Assembly: GCA_002104945.1 (NCBI GenBank)
Contig: MCFH01000015.1
Coordinates: forward strand, 724,501 to 788,500
Direction: 5' to 3'
Length of the DNA: 64,000 bases
Source: Piromyces finnis
Lineage: Eukaryota > Neocallimastigomycota > Neocallimastigomycetes > Neocallimastigales > Neocallimastigaceae
Part shown: positions 21,000 to 31,800 of the stretch, one piece after another
How positions within the stretch are numbered: the stretch's first letter is position 1
Layout of the letters: the number at the start of each line of letters is the position of its first letter
Translations under genes and position numbers: made by a program
The notes under the pieces: model-generated
Database searches by the model: none
What the model was told of the DNA's origin: nothing
Seen by the model: the letters and a program-made list of their open reading frames with translations, nothing else

Positions 21000-21524
21000 T
21001 GTAACGCGTATCTATATAAGTATTTAATAATGTGGTAATTAATAAACTTTATATAGATAATAATTTTGATCCCAATAAGTCAATTAATTTTATTTATTAA
21101 AATTTTTAATTATTTTCTATTTAAATTATTTTTTAATAATAAATATTTTTTTTTTTTTTTAAAAGTTAAAAGTTAAAAGTTAATAGTTAATAAAAACACA
21201 ATTTTTTTAATTTTCGATTCAAACCACTTCTATTTATACTTTTTCTAAATCTGATGTGGCTAAATCAAAAATTTTAATTATCTTTCTAGATTGTTCTTTA
21301 AATTAATTAAAAATTGCATAAGATGAATCCCGTGATAAAATTACAAAAAATATTTGATTTTTCGAATAAGTTCTATAAGTTTCTATGAGTCGTAAATTAA
21401 ATTGTTAAATAAATAATCTAAAATAGATTTCGGATCAAGGTGTGAGTCGAACCCGAGTGATCCAGATTAATGTCTTAAATACTAACCATTAAGACAATAT
21501 TAATTATCTAATAGATTCGTTACA
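21000..21524 (-). repeat. 3' LTR of element D
   Basis: This 525-bp LTR runs TGTAACGCG to CGTTACA. On the minus strand it has TATAAATAGAAG, then GTGTTTTTAT (21190-21199), the complement of D's PBS. A tRNA-like block lies near the start of U3. Confidence 0.93.
21444..21495 (-). promoter_or_regulatory. tRNA-like block in D LTR
   Basis: On the minus strand there is a 7-bp stem GTCTTAA/TTAAGAC (21472-21495) around the box A-like TTAATGGTTAGTA. After 17 nt comes GGGTTCGACTC (21444-21454), close to the box B consensus. The identical block occurs in D's other LTR at 26860-26911, and a diverged one in F. It is not a full tRNA: the anticodon and T stems do not pair. Confidence 0.55.
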
Positions 21525-21652
21525 TGGTCTTCCTCCAGGATTCGGATACCAGACGAATCTTTGGATTCATTTTATGTTTTATTACAATAATAATTTTTTA
21601 AGCTATATAATTACTATATAATTAAACTATACTAATTGAATTACAATAAAAT

Positions 21653-21685
<33 letters not shown>

Positions 21686-21806
21686 TTATACATTTAATAT
21701 TAAATACATGCTTAAAGAAAATCTAAAATTTAAGAAAATTTAAAGAAGTTATTTTTTTTTTTAAATTAAAATTAAAAATAAATTAAAAATAAAGTTTCTG
21801 TTGAAA
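21525..21806 (-). other. Element D 3' untranslated region and PPT
   Basis: Next to the LTR the minus strand reads GGAGGAAGACCA, which can serve as polypurine primer. Beyond it lies a perfect palindrome GATTCG..CGAATC (21539-21559) that is conserved in F at 29769-29789. A poly-T run follows at about 21657-21682. Confidence 0.65.
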
Positions 21807-24800
21807 TCATTTCTTTTTGTTGAATTCCTTAAGTAGTTCTGGACAATTCAAATTTGTTTCTGGCTCCCAAGATGCTTCAGATATTGGGTATCCTTTCCAT
21901 TTAATTAGATATTGGACTTTACCATAATATCTTCTTTTATCCAATATCTCTTCGACTTCAAATTCTTCCTTATTATCCACAATAACCGGCGGAGGTGGCG
22001 GTTGCTTTCTATTGAACTTGTCTTCATGGTAGGGTTCCAATTCTGAAACGTGGATGACTGGATGAATGCGAATTTCTTTTGGTAACTCCAATTTGAAAGA
22101 AACTGGAGAAATTTTTTCAATTATTTTGTACGGACCAAGTTTTCTAGGTTTTAACTTCTTATTACCATTACGCATTATTAAAGAACTGTTGATCCATACT
22201 TTATCATTTACCTTGAGTTCAGGGGCTTTACTTCTGTGTTTGTTTGCGAATTTTTCTTGTTGATTAATGGATTTCTTCAAGTTATCTTTAAGAGTTTTAA
22301 TTATTTCTTTGAAATTTCTTGTGAATTCATCCGCAGTTGGTATCTCGGTACGACTTGGTAAAATTGGAGAATGTTTTGGATTATAGCCATAGTTAGCAAA
22401 AAATGGTGAAGTTTTGGTAGATTCTTGAACGGCATTATTGTAACTAAATTCAGCAAGATGTAAGAACTTGTACCAGTTAGAGCCTTTATAATTTGAGTAA
22501 CACCTTAGGTATTGTTCTACAACGGAGTTTACCCTCTCCGTCAGCCCGTTTGTTTGGTGATGGTAGGAAGAAGAAAATTTTAGGTTTATATCAAAAGATT
22601 TGCAAATTGAATTCCAGAATTTAGAGGTAAATTGAGTACCTCTATCCGAAAGAATTTCATTTGGTAATCCATGGAGACGAAAAACGTTGATCATGAAAGC
22701 ATCAGCAGTATCGGAGGCAGAAGGGATGTTCTCAAAAGGAATGAAGTGGCATAATTTAGTTAATCTATCGGTGACTACAAGAATGCAAGTATACTTTTGG
22801 GAAGGTGGGAGATCCGTAATAAAGTCCATAGATAAGGAAGACCAAGGACGTTCAGCAATTTCCAAAGGGGAGAGAAATCCATAGGGTTTGTGTCGAGAAT
22901 CCTTTGATCGGCAACATATTTCGCAAGACCTAACATATTCTTTGACATCGACTGAGAGATAAGGCCACCAAAAGTCACGAACAATAAGGGAAGTAGTTTT
23001 CTTTAATCCGAAGTGTCCAGCGGAGGGTGAGTCATGGCAAATTTTAAGAACTTCCAAACGACAATCTTGGGGGACATAGATCCTATTATTGAATAATAAT
23101 ACACCATCTTGAATTTTAAAGTTTTCGATTTGCGAATGAGGGACTGGGGGAATTTGAGTTTCTAAATATTTGCATACTTCAAAGTAAAATTTATCATCTT
23201 TGCTATTTGAAATGATTTTATCCATAAGGGGATTGTTATCCAGAACCATGGCACAAAAGTTTTCGGGTCTAAGGACGGAATTTGGAATGTCATTGTTATA
23301 CTTAAAATTTTCTAAGTAATCTGGTCTTCTAGATAAAGCGTCAGGTTTACCATTAGCAGAACCCGACCGATAAACGATGATAAAGTTAAACTCGGCAAGG
23401 AACAGAGACCAACGAACTAATCTTTGAGTCATTTTTTCGGGTTTCTTCTGGTAGAGCAAATTTCTATGATCCGAGAAAATCTTGAAAGGCTGAGTAGTTC
23501 CTTTGAGTAGATGTCGCCAAGTTTCTAAAGCAGCTACAATTGCTAAAAGTTCTTTATCGTAGATCGGATAGTTCCTTTCAGAAGAACTAAGCGATCTAGA
23601 GAAAAATGCCACTGGATGAACCGACTTGTCTTTTGGATTCGTTTGTGAAAGGATTGCTCCTATAGCGAAATTACTTGCATCCGTTTCAACTATGAAAGGT
23701 ATATCACGATTCGGGTATGCAAGAACAGGGGAAGAAGCAAATTTGGATTTGATTAAACTAAAAGAATTTTCACACTGATGAGAGAAGCAGAATTTAACAT
23801 CCTTCTTAAGTAACGCATTCAGTGGTTGTGCGATCTCAGCAAAACCGGCAATGAATCTTCTATAATAATTAGCTAACCCAAGAAACGCTTGAACCTCTTT
23901 AACGCTTTTAGGAGTTGGCCATTCCAAGATAGATGCAATTTTCTTTGGATCCATTAAAATACCTTCAGAAGATATACGATGACCTAAGAAATCGATAAAT
24001 GGGACAAAGAACTCACATTTTTCAAGTTTTGCGTAAAGTCCCGCTTTTCTAAGTCTTTTAAGTACTTCTTTAACCTGGATTACATGGGTTTTAAAATTTT
24101 CCGAGAAAATTATTAAGTCATCAATATAACTAAAGACAAATATTCCCAAGATTCCCTCAAGCACATCATTAATGAAATGTTGAAATACTGCAGGTGCGTT
24201 TTTCAAACCAAACGGCATTACAGTATATTCAAAGTGTCCATATTTGCAAGTAAAAGCAGTTTTGAATTCATCACCTTCTTTGATCCTCACAAGATTATAA
24301 GCGGATCTTAAATCAAGTTTGGAGAAGATGTTGCTTTTACCTAGATGTTCCAACATGTCATTAATTAATGGTAAAGGGTATGAATCACGGATTGTGATTT
24401 CGTTTAATTTCCTATAATCTTGACATAGACGTAGTTCACCATTTTTCTTCGGGACAAAAAGCACTGGGGCACCAGCCGGAGACTTCGAAGGTCTGATGAA
24501 ACCTCTTCGCAAATTTTCATCAATGTATTCCTTCAATACCATTGATTCTTTATCCGTTAAAGGATAAATTGGTCCATAGAAAAGTTTGGAGTCCGGCTTA
24601 AGACGGATTTCACAATCGTATTGCCTATGTGGCGGCAATTGTTCAGCGGCTTTTTCATTAAATACATCTTCAAAGGCTTGAAGTTCAGCGGGTAGAATAA
24701 CTTCTTGATTACTAGAAGTGTTAGTGGTGGAATCTTGACTTTTTGGAAGATTTGTTACAGAATCATGGATATAAGAATTGGTTGAAGTGCTACAAGAAGG

Positions 24801-26042
24801 TTTGGAATCATTAGAAATAGAAGAAATAACATAAGTAGGGGCAACATTTGGAATGACAGAGCAATGTGACAAACAGAAATTTGAATTAAAAGATAATTCT
24901 TTTTCAACGAAGTTAATAATAGGGTTGTGCTGATGTAACCATTCAGCACCTAAGATACCACAATATCCCGGGAGGTCTACAATATAAAATATAGTTTTAC
25001 ATTGGTGGTTTTTGTATTTAATTGAAATTGGGATGGATTTACCTAAGACTTGTTGTTCCCCACCAATACCAGAGATTTTGTCGAGAGAGACGGATTTATC
25101 AAAAGGAATGTTGTTTTCTTCTGCAAAGACCACATCTATTAGGTTAAGTTGGGATCCTGAATCAATTAGTAGTTTAGTGTTAACGGAGACGTCGGAAGTA
25201 TTGAGTTGGAACTCAAAAACTGGTTGTTTCAAATGGGGATTATCGGAGAATCTTATTCTAGGTTTCTTTTCAGGCATAGAATTAGAAATATGAGTCCCAG
25301 CTGTTTTTTCATTTTTACTTCTTTTTGGACAGTTGTTTAACTTGTGATCTGGAGAACCACAATATAAACAGAGATTCTCCTTAATTCTTCTAGCCTTTTC
25401 TTCTGAGGTAAGCGGTCCGTAAGTTTTCTTATTTCTCGAAGTGAAAGGTTTTCTATTTGCTTCAGTTCTTCGGTTTTGATTGGTGCTATTAGAGTGATTG
25501 TTGTTGAAAAATCTTCTATTAGTATCGATTCTAGAATCGATTCTTGATGCTATAACTTGTAAATTTAGTAGCGTTTGTGGACCGGGAAACATTTCTAAAA
25601 TTCTATTGGCGACTTGATCTTGTAGTCCAGCTAAGAAGGCGTCCATTTTTGCACTTTCGTTCCAAGAGGAGTCATCAGAGTATCGGTTAAATTCAAGAAT
25701 ATATTTTTGAATTTCTCCGATTTTCCTTTGCTTTATAGTTCGAAGCTTTTGATTAGCCACAAATGTTGAGTCGTTGTTGCCAAACATAGATTTAAGCTTT
25801 GTAACAAATGAGTCATAATTTAATAGGCATTCGTCATGGTTGTGAATTAATGATGCAGCCCAATTCAAGGCTTCACCATATAGTCTTGAAATAATATAGA
25901 CGATTTTTGCTTCGTCATCCGCGTAGCGCTCTGGGTAGACCATAAAGATTAATTCTATTTTGGCGAGAAAACCCTTAAAGAAACGACGATTTCCAGCGAA
26001 ACCATCCTTCAACGTAGCATGGTTCATCAATTCTTCATCCAT
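21807..26042 (-). CDS. Element D gag-pol with chromodomain, intact
   Basis: This 1411-codon frame starts with a true ATG at 26042. Order: gag; CCHC knuckle (C225, C228, H233, C238); protease (D294 in LIDSGS); reverse transcriptase with YIDD at 639-642; RNase H (TDAS near 788); integrase H2C2 (H1003, H1010, C1040, C1043) and DDE residues D1073, D1133, E1169; LGPYKI near 1302; canonical chromodomain about 1360-1408 with LIKWKGYP and SWEPE. The chromodomain would direct integration to modified chromatin. All motifs are intact, so this is the best candidate for an autonomous element here. Confidence 0.96.
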   Translation of the reverse strand: MDEELMNHATLKDGFAGNRRFFKGFLAKIELIFMVYPERYADDEAKIVYIISRLYGEALNWAASLIHNHDECLLNYDSFVTKLKSMFGNNDSTFVANQKLRTIKQRKIGEIQKYILEFNRYSDDSSWNESAKMDAFLAGLQDQVANRILEMFPGPQTLLNLQVIASRIDSRIDTNRRFFNNNHSNSTNQNRRTEANRKPFTSRNKKTYGPLTSEEKARRIKENLCLYCGSPDHKLNNCPKRSKNEKTAGTHISNSMPEKKPRIRFSDNPHLKQPVFEFQLNTSDVSVNTKLLIDSGSQLNLIDVVFAEENNIPFDKSVSLDKISGIGGEQQVLGKSIPISIKYKNHQCKTIFYIVDLPGYCGILGAEWLHQHNPIINFVEKELSFNSNFCLSHCSVIPNVAPTYVISSISNDSKPSCSTSTNSYIHDSVTNLPKSQDSTTNTSSNQEVILPAELQAFEDVFNEKAAEQLPPHRQYDCEIRLKPDSKLFYGPIYPLTDKESMVLKEYIDENLRRGFIRPSKSPAGAPVLFVPKKNGELRLCQDYRKLNEITIRDSYPLPLINDMLEHLGKSNIFSKLDLRSAYNLVRIKEGDEFKTAFTCKYGHFEYTVMPFGLKNAPAVFQHFINDVLEGILGIFVFSYIDDLIIFSENFKTHVIQVKEVLKRLRKAGLYAKLEKCEFFVPFIDFLGHRISSEGILMDPKKIASILEWPTPKSVKEVQAFLGLANYYRRFIAGFAEIAQPLNALLKKDVKFCFSHQCENSFSLIKSKFASSPVLAYPNRDIPFIVETDASNFAIGAILSQTNPKDKSVHPVAFFSRSLSSSERNYPIYDKELLAIVAALETWRHLLKGTTQPFKIFSDHRNLLYQKKPEKMTQRLVRWSLFLAEFNFIIVYRSGSANGKPDALSRRPDYLENFKYNNDIPNSVLRPENFCAMVLDNNPLMDKIISNSKDDKFYFEVCKYLETQIPPVPHSQIENFKIQDGVLLFNNRIYVPQDCRLEVLKICHDSPSAGHFGLKKTTSLIVRDFWWPYLSVDVKEYVRSCEICCRSKDSRHKPYGFLSPLEIAERPWSSLSMDFITDLPPSQKYTCILVVTDRLTKLCHFIPFENIPSASDTADAFMINVFRLHGLPNEILSDRGTQFTSKFWNSICKSFDINLKFSSSYHHQTNGLTERVNSVVEQYLRCYSNYKGSNWYKFLHLAEFSYNNAVQESTKTSPFFANYGYNPKHSPILPSRTEIPTADEFTRNFKEIIKTLKDNLKKSINQQEKFANKHRSKAPELKVNDKVWINSSLIMRNGNKKLKPRKLGPYKIIEKISPVSFKLELPKEIRIHPVIHVSELEPYHEDKFNRKQPPPPPVIVDNKEEFEVEEILDKRRYYGKVQYLIKWKGYPISEASWEPETNLNCPELLKEFNKKK

Positions 26043-26390
26043 ATTCTTTATTTTATTGAAAATATCTAATTTTAATTCAATTTAATCGTATAATATATCC
26101 AAGAGAGTCCAAAAGAGTCCAAAAGAGTCCGAGAGAGTCCAAGAGTCCAAGAGTCCAAGAGAGTCCAAAAGAGTTGTAAAACAATATACAAAGGTAGTGT
26201 CTATTGCCTAGAGAAAAAATAAAGGAGTAAACAGAAGTAGTATCTAAAGTAGCAAAACAGAAAAGTACAAAAGTCAGGTAGATACTAATATACAAGTGGA
26301 TATTTAAACCAAGGGTAGACACTATAACAGGTAGGAAAAATAAACAAATTAATTAAGGTAAAGGGAATATGTTACAACTGGTGTTTTTAT
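26043..26390 (-). other. Element D 5' leader with short tandem repeats
   Basis: It contains about seven imperfect copies of GAGTCCAAAA/GAGTCCAAGA at 26102-26176. The PBS is at 26381-26390 and reads ATAAAAACAC on the minus strand, complementary to GTGTTTTTAT in the LTR. Confidence 0.75.
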
Positions 26391-26940
26391 TGTAACGCGT
26401 ATCTATATAAGTATTTAATAATGTGGTAATTAATAAACTTTATATAGATAATAATTTTGATCCCAATAAGTCAATTAATTTTATTTATTAAAATTTTTAA
26501 TTATTTTCTATTTAAATTATTTTTTAATAATAAATATTTTTTTTTTTTTTTTAAAATTTAAAAGTTAAAAGTTAATAGTTAATAAAAACACAATTTTTTT
26601 AATTTTCGATTCAAACCACTTCTATTTATACTTTTTCTAAATCTGATGTGGCTAAATCAAAAATTTTAATTATCTTTCTAGATTGTTCTTTAAATTAATT
26701 AAAAATTGCATAAGATGAATCCCGTGATAAAATTACAAAAAATATTTGATTTTTCGAATATTCGAACTTATTCTTTTTCGAATAAGTTCTATAAGTTTCT
26801 ATGAGTCGTAAATTAAATTGTTAAATAAATAATCTAAAATAGATTTCGGATCAAGGTGTGAGTCGAACCCGAGTGATCCAGATTAATGTCTTAAATACTA
26901 ACCATTAAGACAATATTAATTATCTAATAGATTCGTTACA
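26391..26940 (-). repeat. 5' LTR of element D
   Basis: This 550-bp LTR has a duplicated TTCGAATA/TTCGAACTTATTC segment near 26755-26780 that is absent from the other copy. The self-primer complement lies at 26582-26591 and the tRNA-like block at 26860-26911. Confidence 0.93.
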
Positions 26941-26984
26941 CAGACTCTTGAAATTCCATCATTGACCCCGGAAACACGGAATGG
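26941..26984 (-). pseudogene. Element C protease fragment between insertions
   Basis: These 44 bp of C are left between element D and a solo LTR. They match the protease segment around the RVSGV motif of B. The TSDs CAGAC and AATGG mark its two ends. Confidence 0.8.
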
Positions 26985-27625
26985 TGTCAAGAGTTAGAGT
27001 GGATTTAGAATTATAATTAAGTCTACTAGGTTAGGATAGGCTTAATTATATAGTAAATAATAAATTTTTATAAATAAAAGAGTAATAAATATAGTTTTTT
27101 AAGAAATATTTTATTTAATTTTTATAATATAAGTAAATGATAATTATTAATTTTAAATATTGAATTTACTATATAAAAATGAGTATAATAATCTCACAAA
27201 GAACTTCTTAAAGTTGTTCTTTGTTCAACTTATTTATACTTCATTTTTAATATAATGTTGATATTAATAAAGTATAATAATAATATAATTTAAGTTATAC
27301 ATGTATAATAATATAAATATAAATATTAATAAAATATAATAATAATAATAATATAATTTTCTTTAAATATCGATATTAATAAGTTGTTAAAAATAATATT
27401 AATAATTATTTAAATGAATCTTATTTTACTAATTGGTTTGTTTAATATTAATTAATTGTTACACTATTTATCTCCGGATAATAAATAGCTTTCCAATTAA
27501 TATTTATATTAAATAAACTATTATTAGTAAAATATTATTAAATTAATATTTTAATTAATTTAACTAATAATTCAAAATTATGAAATTTCATGAAATGTCA
27601 AATTTCATGAATTGTGATTTTGACA
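26985..27625. mobile_element. Solo LTR of a third family (TGTCAAG..TTGACA)
   Basis: This 641-bp LTR begins TGTCAAGAG and ends TTTTGACA, with the TSD AATGG (26980-26984 and 27626-27630). It has no similarity to the A-F LTRs. A hairpin ACAAAGAAC/GTTCTTTGT lies at 27196-27224. Its coding strand is not known. Confidence 0.85.
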
Positions 27626-28685
27626 AATGGGTCAACATTCTCAAATTTAATACCGAGATTCTTAGCAATATCCGGGTTAATAAAATTTAACTCAGAACCA
27701 GAATCAATCAACACCTTGATTTTCGCTTCAGGAACCTCATTAGTACTTAAATAAAAGTCAATGAAATTCAAATCATCTTTTTTATTCATTACTCCTACTT
27801 TGTAAATTTTTGATTCAACAATTTTAGGGGTTTTTCCTTAATAATTCTAAAAACTTTCTTGGGTTTTACTCTGTTTGGACAATTAAATTTAAAATGCCCT
27901 GGATTTTTACACAAAAAGCAAACCCCCTTTCTCCTTTCTTCCTCAAATGTTCTCGGGCTTTCATCATAATTATTACTAGTTCCTTGAATGTTTACGAAAC
28001 GTTTACGCTTCTTTTCAGCACTAATTCTAAAAACATCAACATCCATAGGATCATTAGCCTTTCTATTATTAAAATAAAATTCACTCAAAGAATTCCTTTT
28101 CATCATATCTTCAACTAATATGGTTGAAGATATTAACTGTTCCAAAGATGATGGGTTTGTTTCAACAAACGCCAATTTTTCTCTGAGTAATGGATTTAAA
28201 CCTTTCAGAAACATATAGATCTTAGCACTTTCGTTGAAGCTAGAATTTTGGCTAACTCGTTGAAACTCGGTGATATAATCAACTACTTGACCAAGTTTTC
28301 TTTGTCTAATGTCATCGAGTCTACCGTTTGCAACAACGGTGTCATATCGATCACTACTGAAATTAGCCTTGAGTCGATCTATAAATTCATCATAACGGTT
28401 CAATACATTACTATTATTCCTCATAAGTGATGATGCCCACTCCAGGGGTCTAACAGAGAAGTAGGAAATAACGAAATCAACCCGGACGCGATCTGTATTG
28501 TACAGTGCCGGTCGAGTTCGAAATACCAATTCTACTCTAGTTAAAAACCCATCTAAATCTCTATGTCTACCAGTAAACAACGGGGTAGCATTAATAATGT
28601 TCCCTGGATTTACTGAAGAACCACCACCTCTTGCATCCATTCCTTCTAAATTTAAATTATCAAAAGTATTAATTAATTCCTCCAA
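27626..28685 (-). pseudogene. Element C gag and protease start
   Basis: Gag matches B, with a CCHC knuckle (CFLCKNPGHFKFNC) and the protease start LIDSGSELNF. A 1-nt loss in a run of C/A near 27835 shifts the frame between gag (27795-28685) and protease (27631-27789). The frame opens at a TTG, and the first ATG is at 28640, as in A and B. Confidence 0.88.
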
Positions 28686-29157
28686 CTCTAATTCAAAACA
28701 CAGAGAAGTAAAATTTAAAAAATAAAAACGCGTGTTTCTTACTATTATTCCAAGTAAATAATATATTTTTTTTTAACTAAAATTTTCGTCTTCTAACAAT
28801 AAGTTAATAAATTATTACAGACTCTCTCTGTATAATTACAGTGTCGAACAGGTTATCAACTAATGTTAGTTCCAAGTTTCAGCCGTAATATTAGCCCTTA
28901 CAGTGTAAAATATTTGAAAAATGTTCCGACAAGTTAAAATCTTCTTGTAGTCCGGAAGAATGCTCCAAAGTTCTTGATAATCTTCCTCAGGTAGCCCTAA
29001 AATTTTTTTTTTTTTTTTTAAAATTTCTTCTATTCCTTCAAGTAGAGTCCTCCAAAGGTTCTTCTATTTCTTCTAGTAGAATTTCCTAGTAGAATCCTCC
29101 AAAAGTTCTTCTTGATACCCTAACGTATTCGTTACTCTTCTTTTAGGTAATTGTTAT
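28686..29157 (-). other. Element C 5' leader and PBS
   Basis: The PBS ATAACAATTAC (minus strand) occupies 29147-29157, directly against the LTR. Nearby the leader shares GATACCCTAACGTATTC and CAGTGTCGAACA segments with B's leader, so these may be conserved RNA signals. A poly-T run lies at about 29006-29020. Confidence 0.65.
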
Positions 29158-29753
29158 TGTAAAGTCAGACACTAAACCGAATAGATTAGGATATCTAACC
29201 TATTACAATAACAACACAAAATAAATATGTTTTATAAAGAATAGTTTATTTTTTATTAATTTATTGTAATAAAATTGTTAATAACAATTACATCGATAAA
29301 ATGATGAAAAATATCTTCTATTTATATTATATTATAACTATTTATTTCTTATATATTATTATTTAAAATCTACACTAAAATCTTGATTATTAATAAATAT
29401 TTAAACTATAACTATTTTTAGTAAAATACAATTGGCAATTCAAATTAAGTACCATTTAATTTGAATATGTGCCCATGTATTATTGATATATTAATCATTT
29501 ATTATTTATATATTAGTTATCTATTTCTATAAAAAAACAATACTAAAACTAGGGATTTAAATTGAGAATTTTAATTTACTTATTAAACATTAAAAATAAA
29601 TTAATAATTTATTTTGTTTTAAACTTTAATTATTAATAAATAAATTATGTCTCATTTTCTTTTTCTGTAATATAATTTGTGTAACTTAAACAATAATACT
29701 TATGGCTTAAGTTACATTAAAGATATCAAGCTGAGGTTTTTGATATCTTTACA
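29158..29753 (-). repeat. 5' LTR of element C
   Basis: This 596-bp LTR has the same ends as 1902-2517 but lacks its 21-bp U3 segment. It shares the TACCATTTAATTTG and TATAAAAAAACAA variants with B's right LTR. The self-primer complement lies at 29281-29291. Confidence 0.92.
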
Positions 29754-30117
29754 ATGGCCCTCCTCGAGGATTCGGATACCAGACGAATCGTAAAGAACTA
29801 AACTAATTTATTAAATATTTAATCGAGTGAATTTTTTTTTTTTACATTATAAGATTTTAATTACATGAAAATATATTTTAAAATAACTAAACTAAAATTA
29901 AGAAAATAATAATTTTTTTTTTAAATCTCTCTTCTCTTTTCATTTACTATAAAATAAAATAATATAAAACAATATAAATTAAAGGTTTAACATTTTAATT
30001 TCTTTCATTAAATTTCTTGAGTAATTCTTCACAATTGAGATTTTTTTCAGGTTCCCATGAAGCCTCGTTGAGAGAGTATCCTTTCCATTTTATCAAATAT
30101 TGTGTTTTTCCGTAATG
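29754..30117 (-). pseudogene. Element F 3' end with chromodomain tail
   Basis: This resumes the element whose LTR lies at 1467-1897. The conserved purine-tract block (TGG..CTCCTCGAGGATTCGGATACC) comes first, then a T-rich 3' region. The minus strand then reads [18 protein letters not shown] and LKKFNERN to a stop at 29995, closely like D's chromodomain. The element breaks off at about 30117; upstream gag-pol is gone. Confidence 0.8.
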
Positions 30118-30300
30118 ATATAACCGCTAGTACTATTTTAGCTGTAGTTGAAGAAAATAAACCTAATAAAATAGAAAATAATAATAATAATAAAATGGAT
30201 ATTATTAATAATATAATTTCTAATATCAAAGTTGATAACGATGTTGATATTAGAAAATAAAATAATAATAATTTTATAATAGAACGCAAATCTAAACACA
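30118..30300 (+). other. Asn-rich coding-like fragment
   Basis: One plus-strand frame is open for about 45 codons with an Asn/Ile/Lys-rich linker (about 30127-30258), then a stop, then a further basic stretch. It resembles the spacer regions of retroelement polyproteins, but no motif identifies it. It starts abruptly where F stops. Confidence 0.3.
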
Positions 30301-30353
30301 ATAGGCTAGTATATAAAATAAGTAATCAAAAAAAATTATTTTTTTTTAATTTT

Positions 30354-31564
30354 TGTAAAGTGGGCTAGGATTGGTATGTAACTTGGTCAGAATGTTTTAT
30401 ATAATATAACTTAATTTACTAATAAAATATTAAACTTATTTATTATTAAATCTTTTCTTCAGAACTTATTAAAGAATTTAAATAATACTAATTTAAAAAT
30501 TAAATAGGTTTTTATATTTAAAATAAGAATTTTAATATAATTTAATTATGAAATTTGTTTATTAATTATTTATTTATTAAGATAATATTTATTAAGTTAT
30601 ATTATAGTTAATAATTAATAATTAATAATCTTACAAAGAATTTCAAAATTGATTTCAATTCTTTGTTTAAATACTTTTTTCTTACATATAATAAAATTAC
30701 ATTGATTTTAATATTGATATTAATAATAAAGATAAAAATAAAATAATTTTAAATTAAAATATTAATAATTGATATTGATATTAATAATATGAATTCATAT
30801 GATAGATCTTAAGATTAATTTTTTAAATTACTTTTAAATAAAAAGTATTGTTTTAATCATTTTAAATTGTAAATATTTAATATTATAAATTGAGAATAAC
30901 AATTACTGATACTAATTATATATTCTCATGATTAATTAATTAATAATTATAACTAATGATTTTTGATCCAAAGGCTTTTTTGGTTTGATTATGATTGAGG
31001 TTATTAATCAAAATTATTTGAAAATTATTAATTAATTTTTATAATTGATTAGGTTTGTAATCAAGAATATTTATTATCTAACCTTATTTAATAATAATGG
31101 AGAATTTTTAAATTGAAATATTTATAGAAAGTTGGATGACTTGAATAATGACTTTAATTATATAAATTAATATTGATCATTTTAATATATATTTATTGGA
31201 ACTAATTAATTCTTTAATTAGCTATATCTCAGGAACTAGTGGTCTAAATTAGCTGAAAATTTGTGAGAATATAGATCTCAATTAGTACTTTCTAATAAAG
31301 TTGATTTGAATTCTCTAGAAAAGGAAAATAGGACGCGAGATTCAGAAGTTGTCACTAGTTTCGTATAGTACATTTTCTTCTCAAGGGTTAATTTATTGAA
31401 AATTAAATTTTTGTGATACTTAACCCTTCTCAATATTACATTTTCCCTAGTGATCTTTTTAATTATTTTTAAAAGTGTTTTATAATTTTTGAAATATAAA
31501 TTTGATTTTTAAATTGTTTATTTGAATATTTAATTTATTTTTTAATCGTCTTCTATTCTTGACA
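30354..31564. repeat. Possible relic LTR and leader related to 26985-27625
   Basis: The sequence begins TGTAAAG and ends CTTGACA, with no coding frame. At about the same offset as in the third-family solo LTR it has a hairpin of the same shape (ACAAAGAATT/AATTCTTTGT, 30633-30666) set in a similar context. It may be the LTR and leader of the RT fragment at 31801. No TSD was found. Confidence 0.35.
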
Positions 31565-31566
31565 AG

Positions 31567-31800
31567 ATTTTAAATAATAATATATAAGAAATAAATAGTT
31601 ATAATATAATATAAATGTATTTAGGAAAAATATAAATAGAAGATATTTTTCATCATTTTATCAATGTAATTGTTATTAATAAAATTTCTATTATAATAAA
31701 AGATATTTTTTAATAAAACAATTTTTATTTTTTATTTTAAATTTAGTGTTATTGTAATAGAATAGATATCCTAATCTATTCTTTCTCTGTCGCCATTACA
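31567..31800 (+). mobile_element. Truncated B/C-family LTR
   Basis: The last 234 bp of a B/C-type LTR in plus orientation are present: TATAAATAGAAG, the GTAATTGTTAT segment, and the end CCATTACA. The U3 half is missing. It abuts a reverse transcriptase frame in mid-domain, so it inserted into that gene before or during a deletion. Confidence 0.8.

Larger units (their letters stand above)
21000..26940 (-). mobile_element. Element D: complete Ty3 chromovirus
   Basis: LTRs at 21000-21524 and 26391-26940 are nearly identical apart from a 24-bp insertion and poly-T changes. The TSD CAGAC occurs at 20995-20999 and 26941-26945. It has an intact gag-pol, a purine tract at the 3' LTR and a self-priming PBS at the 5' LTR. 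It is inserted in the protease region of element C and belongs to a different family from A, B and C. Confidence 0.95.
1902..29753 (-). mobile_element. Element C: Ty3 chromovirus-like, heavily nested
   Basis: C is bounded by related LTRs (1902-2517 and 29158-29753) and by the direct repeat ATGGC (1897-1901 and 29754-29758), a 5-bp TSD. Its own sequence is split into pieces at 29157-27626, 26984-26941, 20999-20816, 20083-19426, 18824-16410 and 2806-2518. Between them lie a solo LTR, element D, two more solo LTRs and element A, each with its own TSD. Without the insertions it would be about 6 kb. The coding sequence carries frameshifts and stops, so it is dead. It sits inside element F. Confidence 0.9.

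Noticed and set aside
21525-21545. TGGTCTTCCTCC after the D LTR as a tRNA primer-binding site
   Set aside because: D is transcribed from the minus strand, so this is the 3' end next to the polypurine tract. The real PBS is at 26381-26390.
30047-30301. Minus-strand ORF of 84 codons rich in Leu/Ile
   Set aside because: It is out of frame with the F chromodomain it overlaps and spans the breakpoint at about 30117; composition alone explains it.
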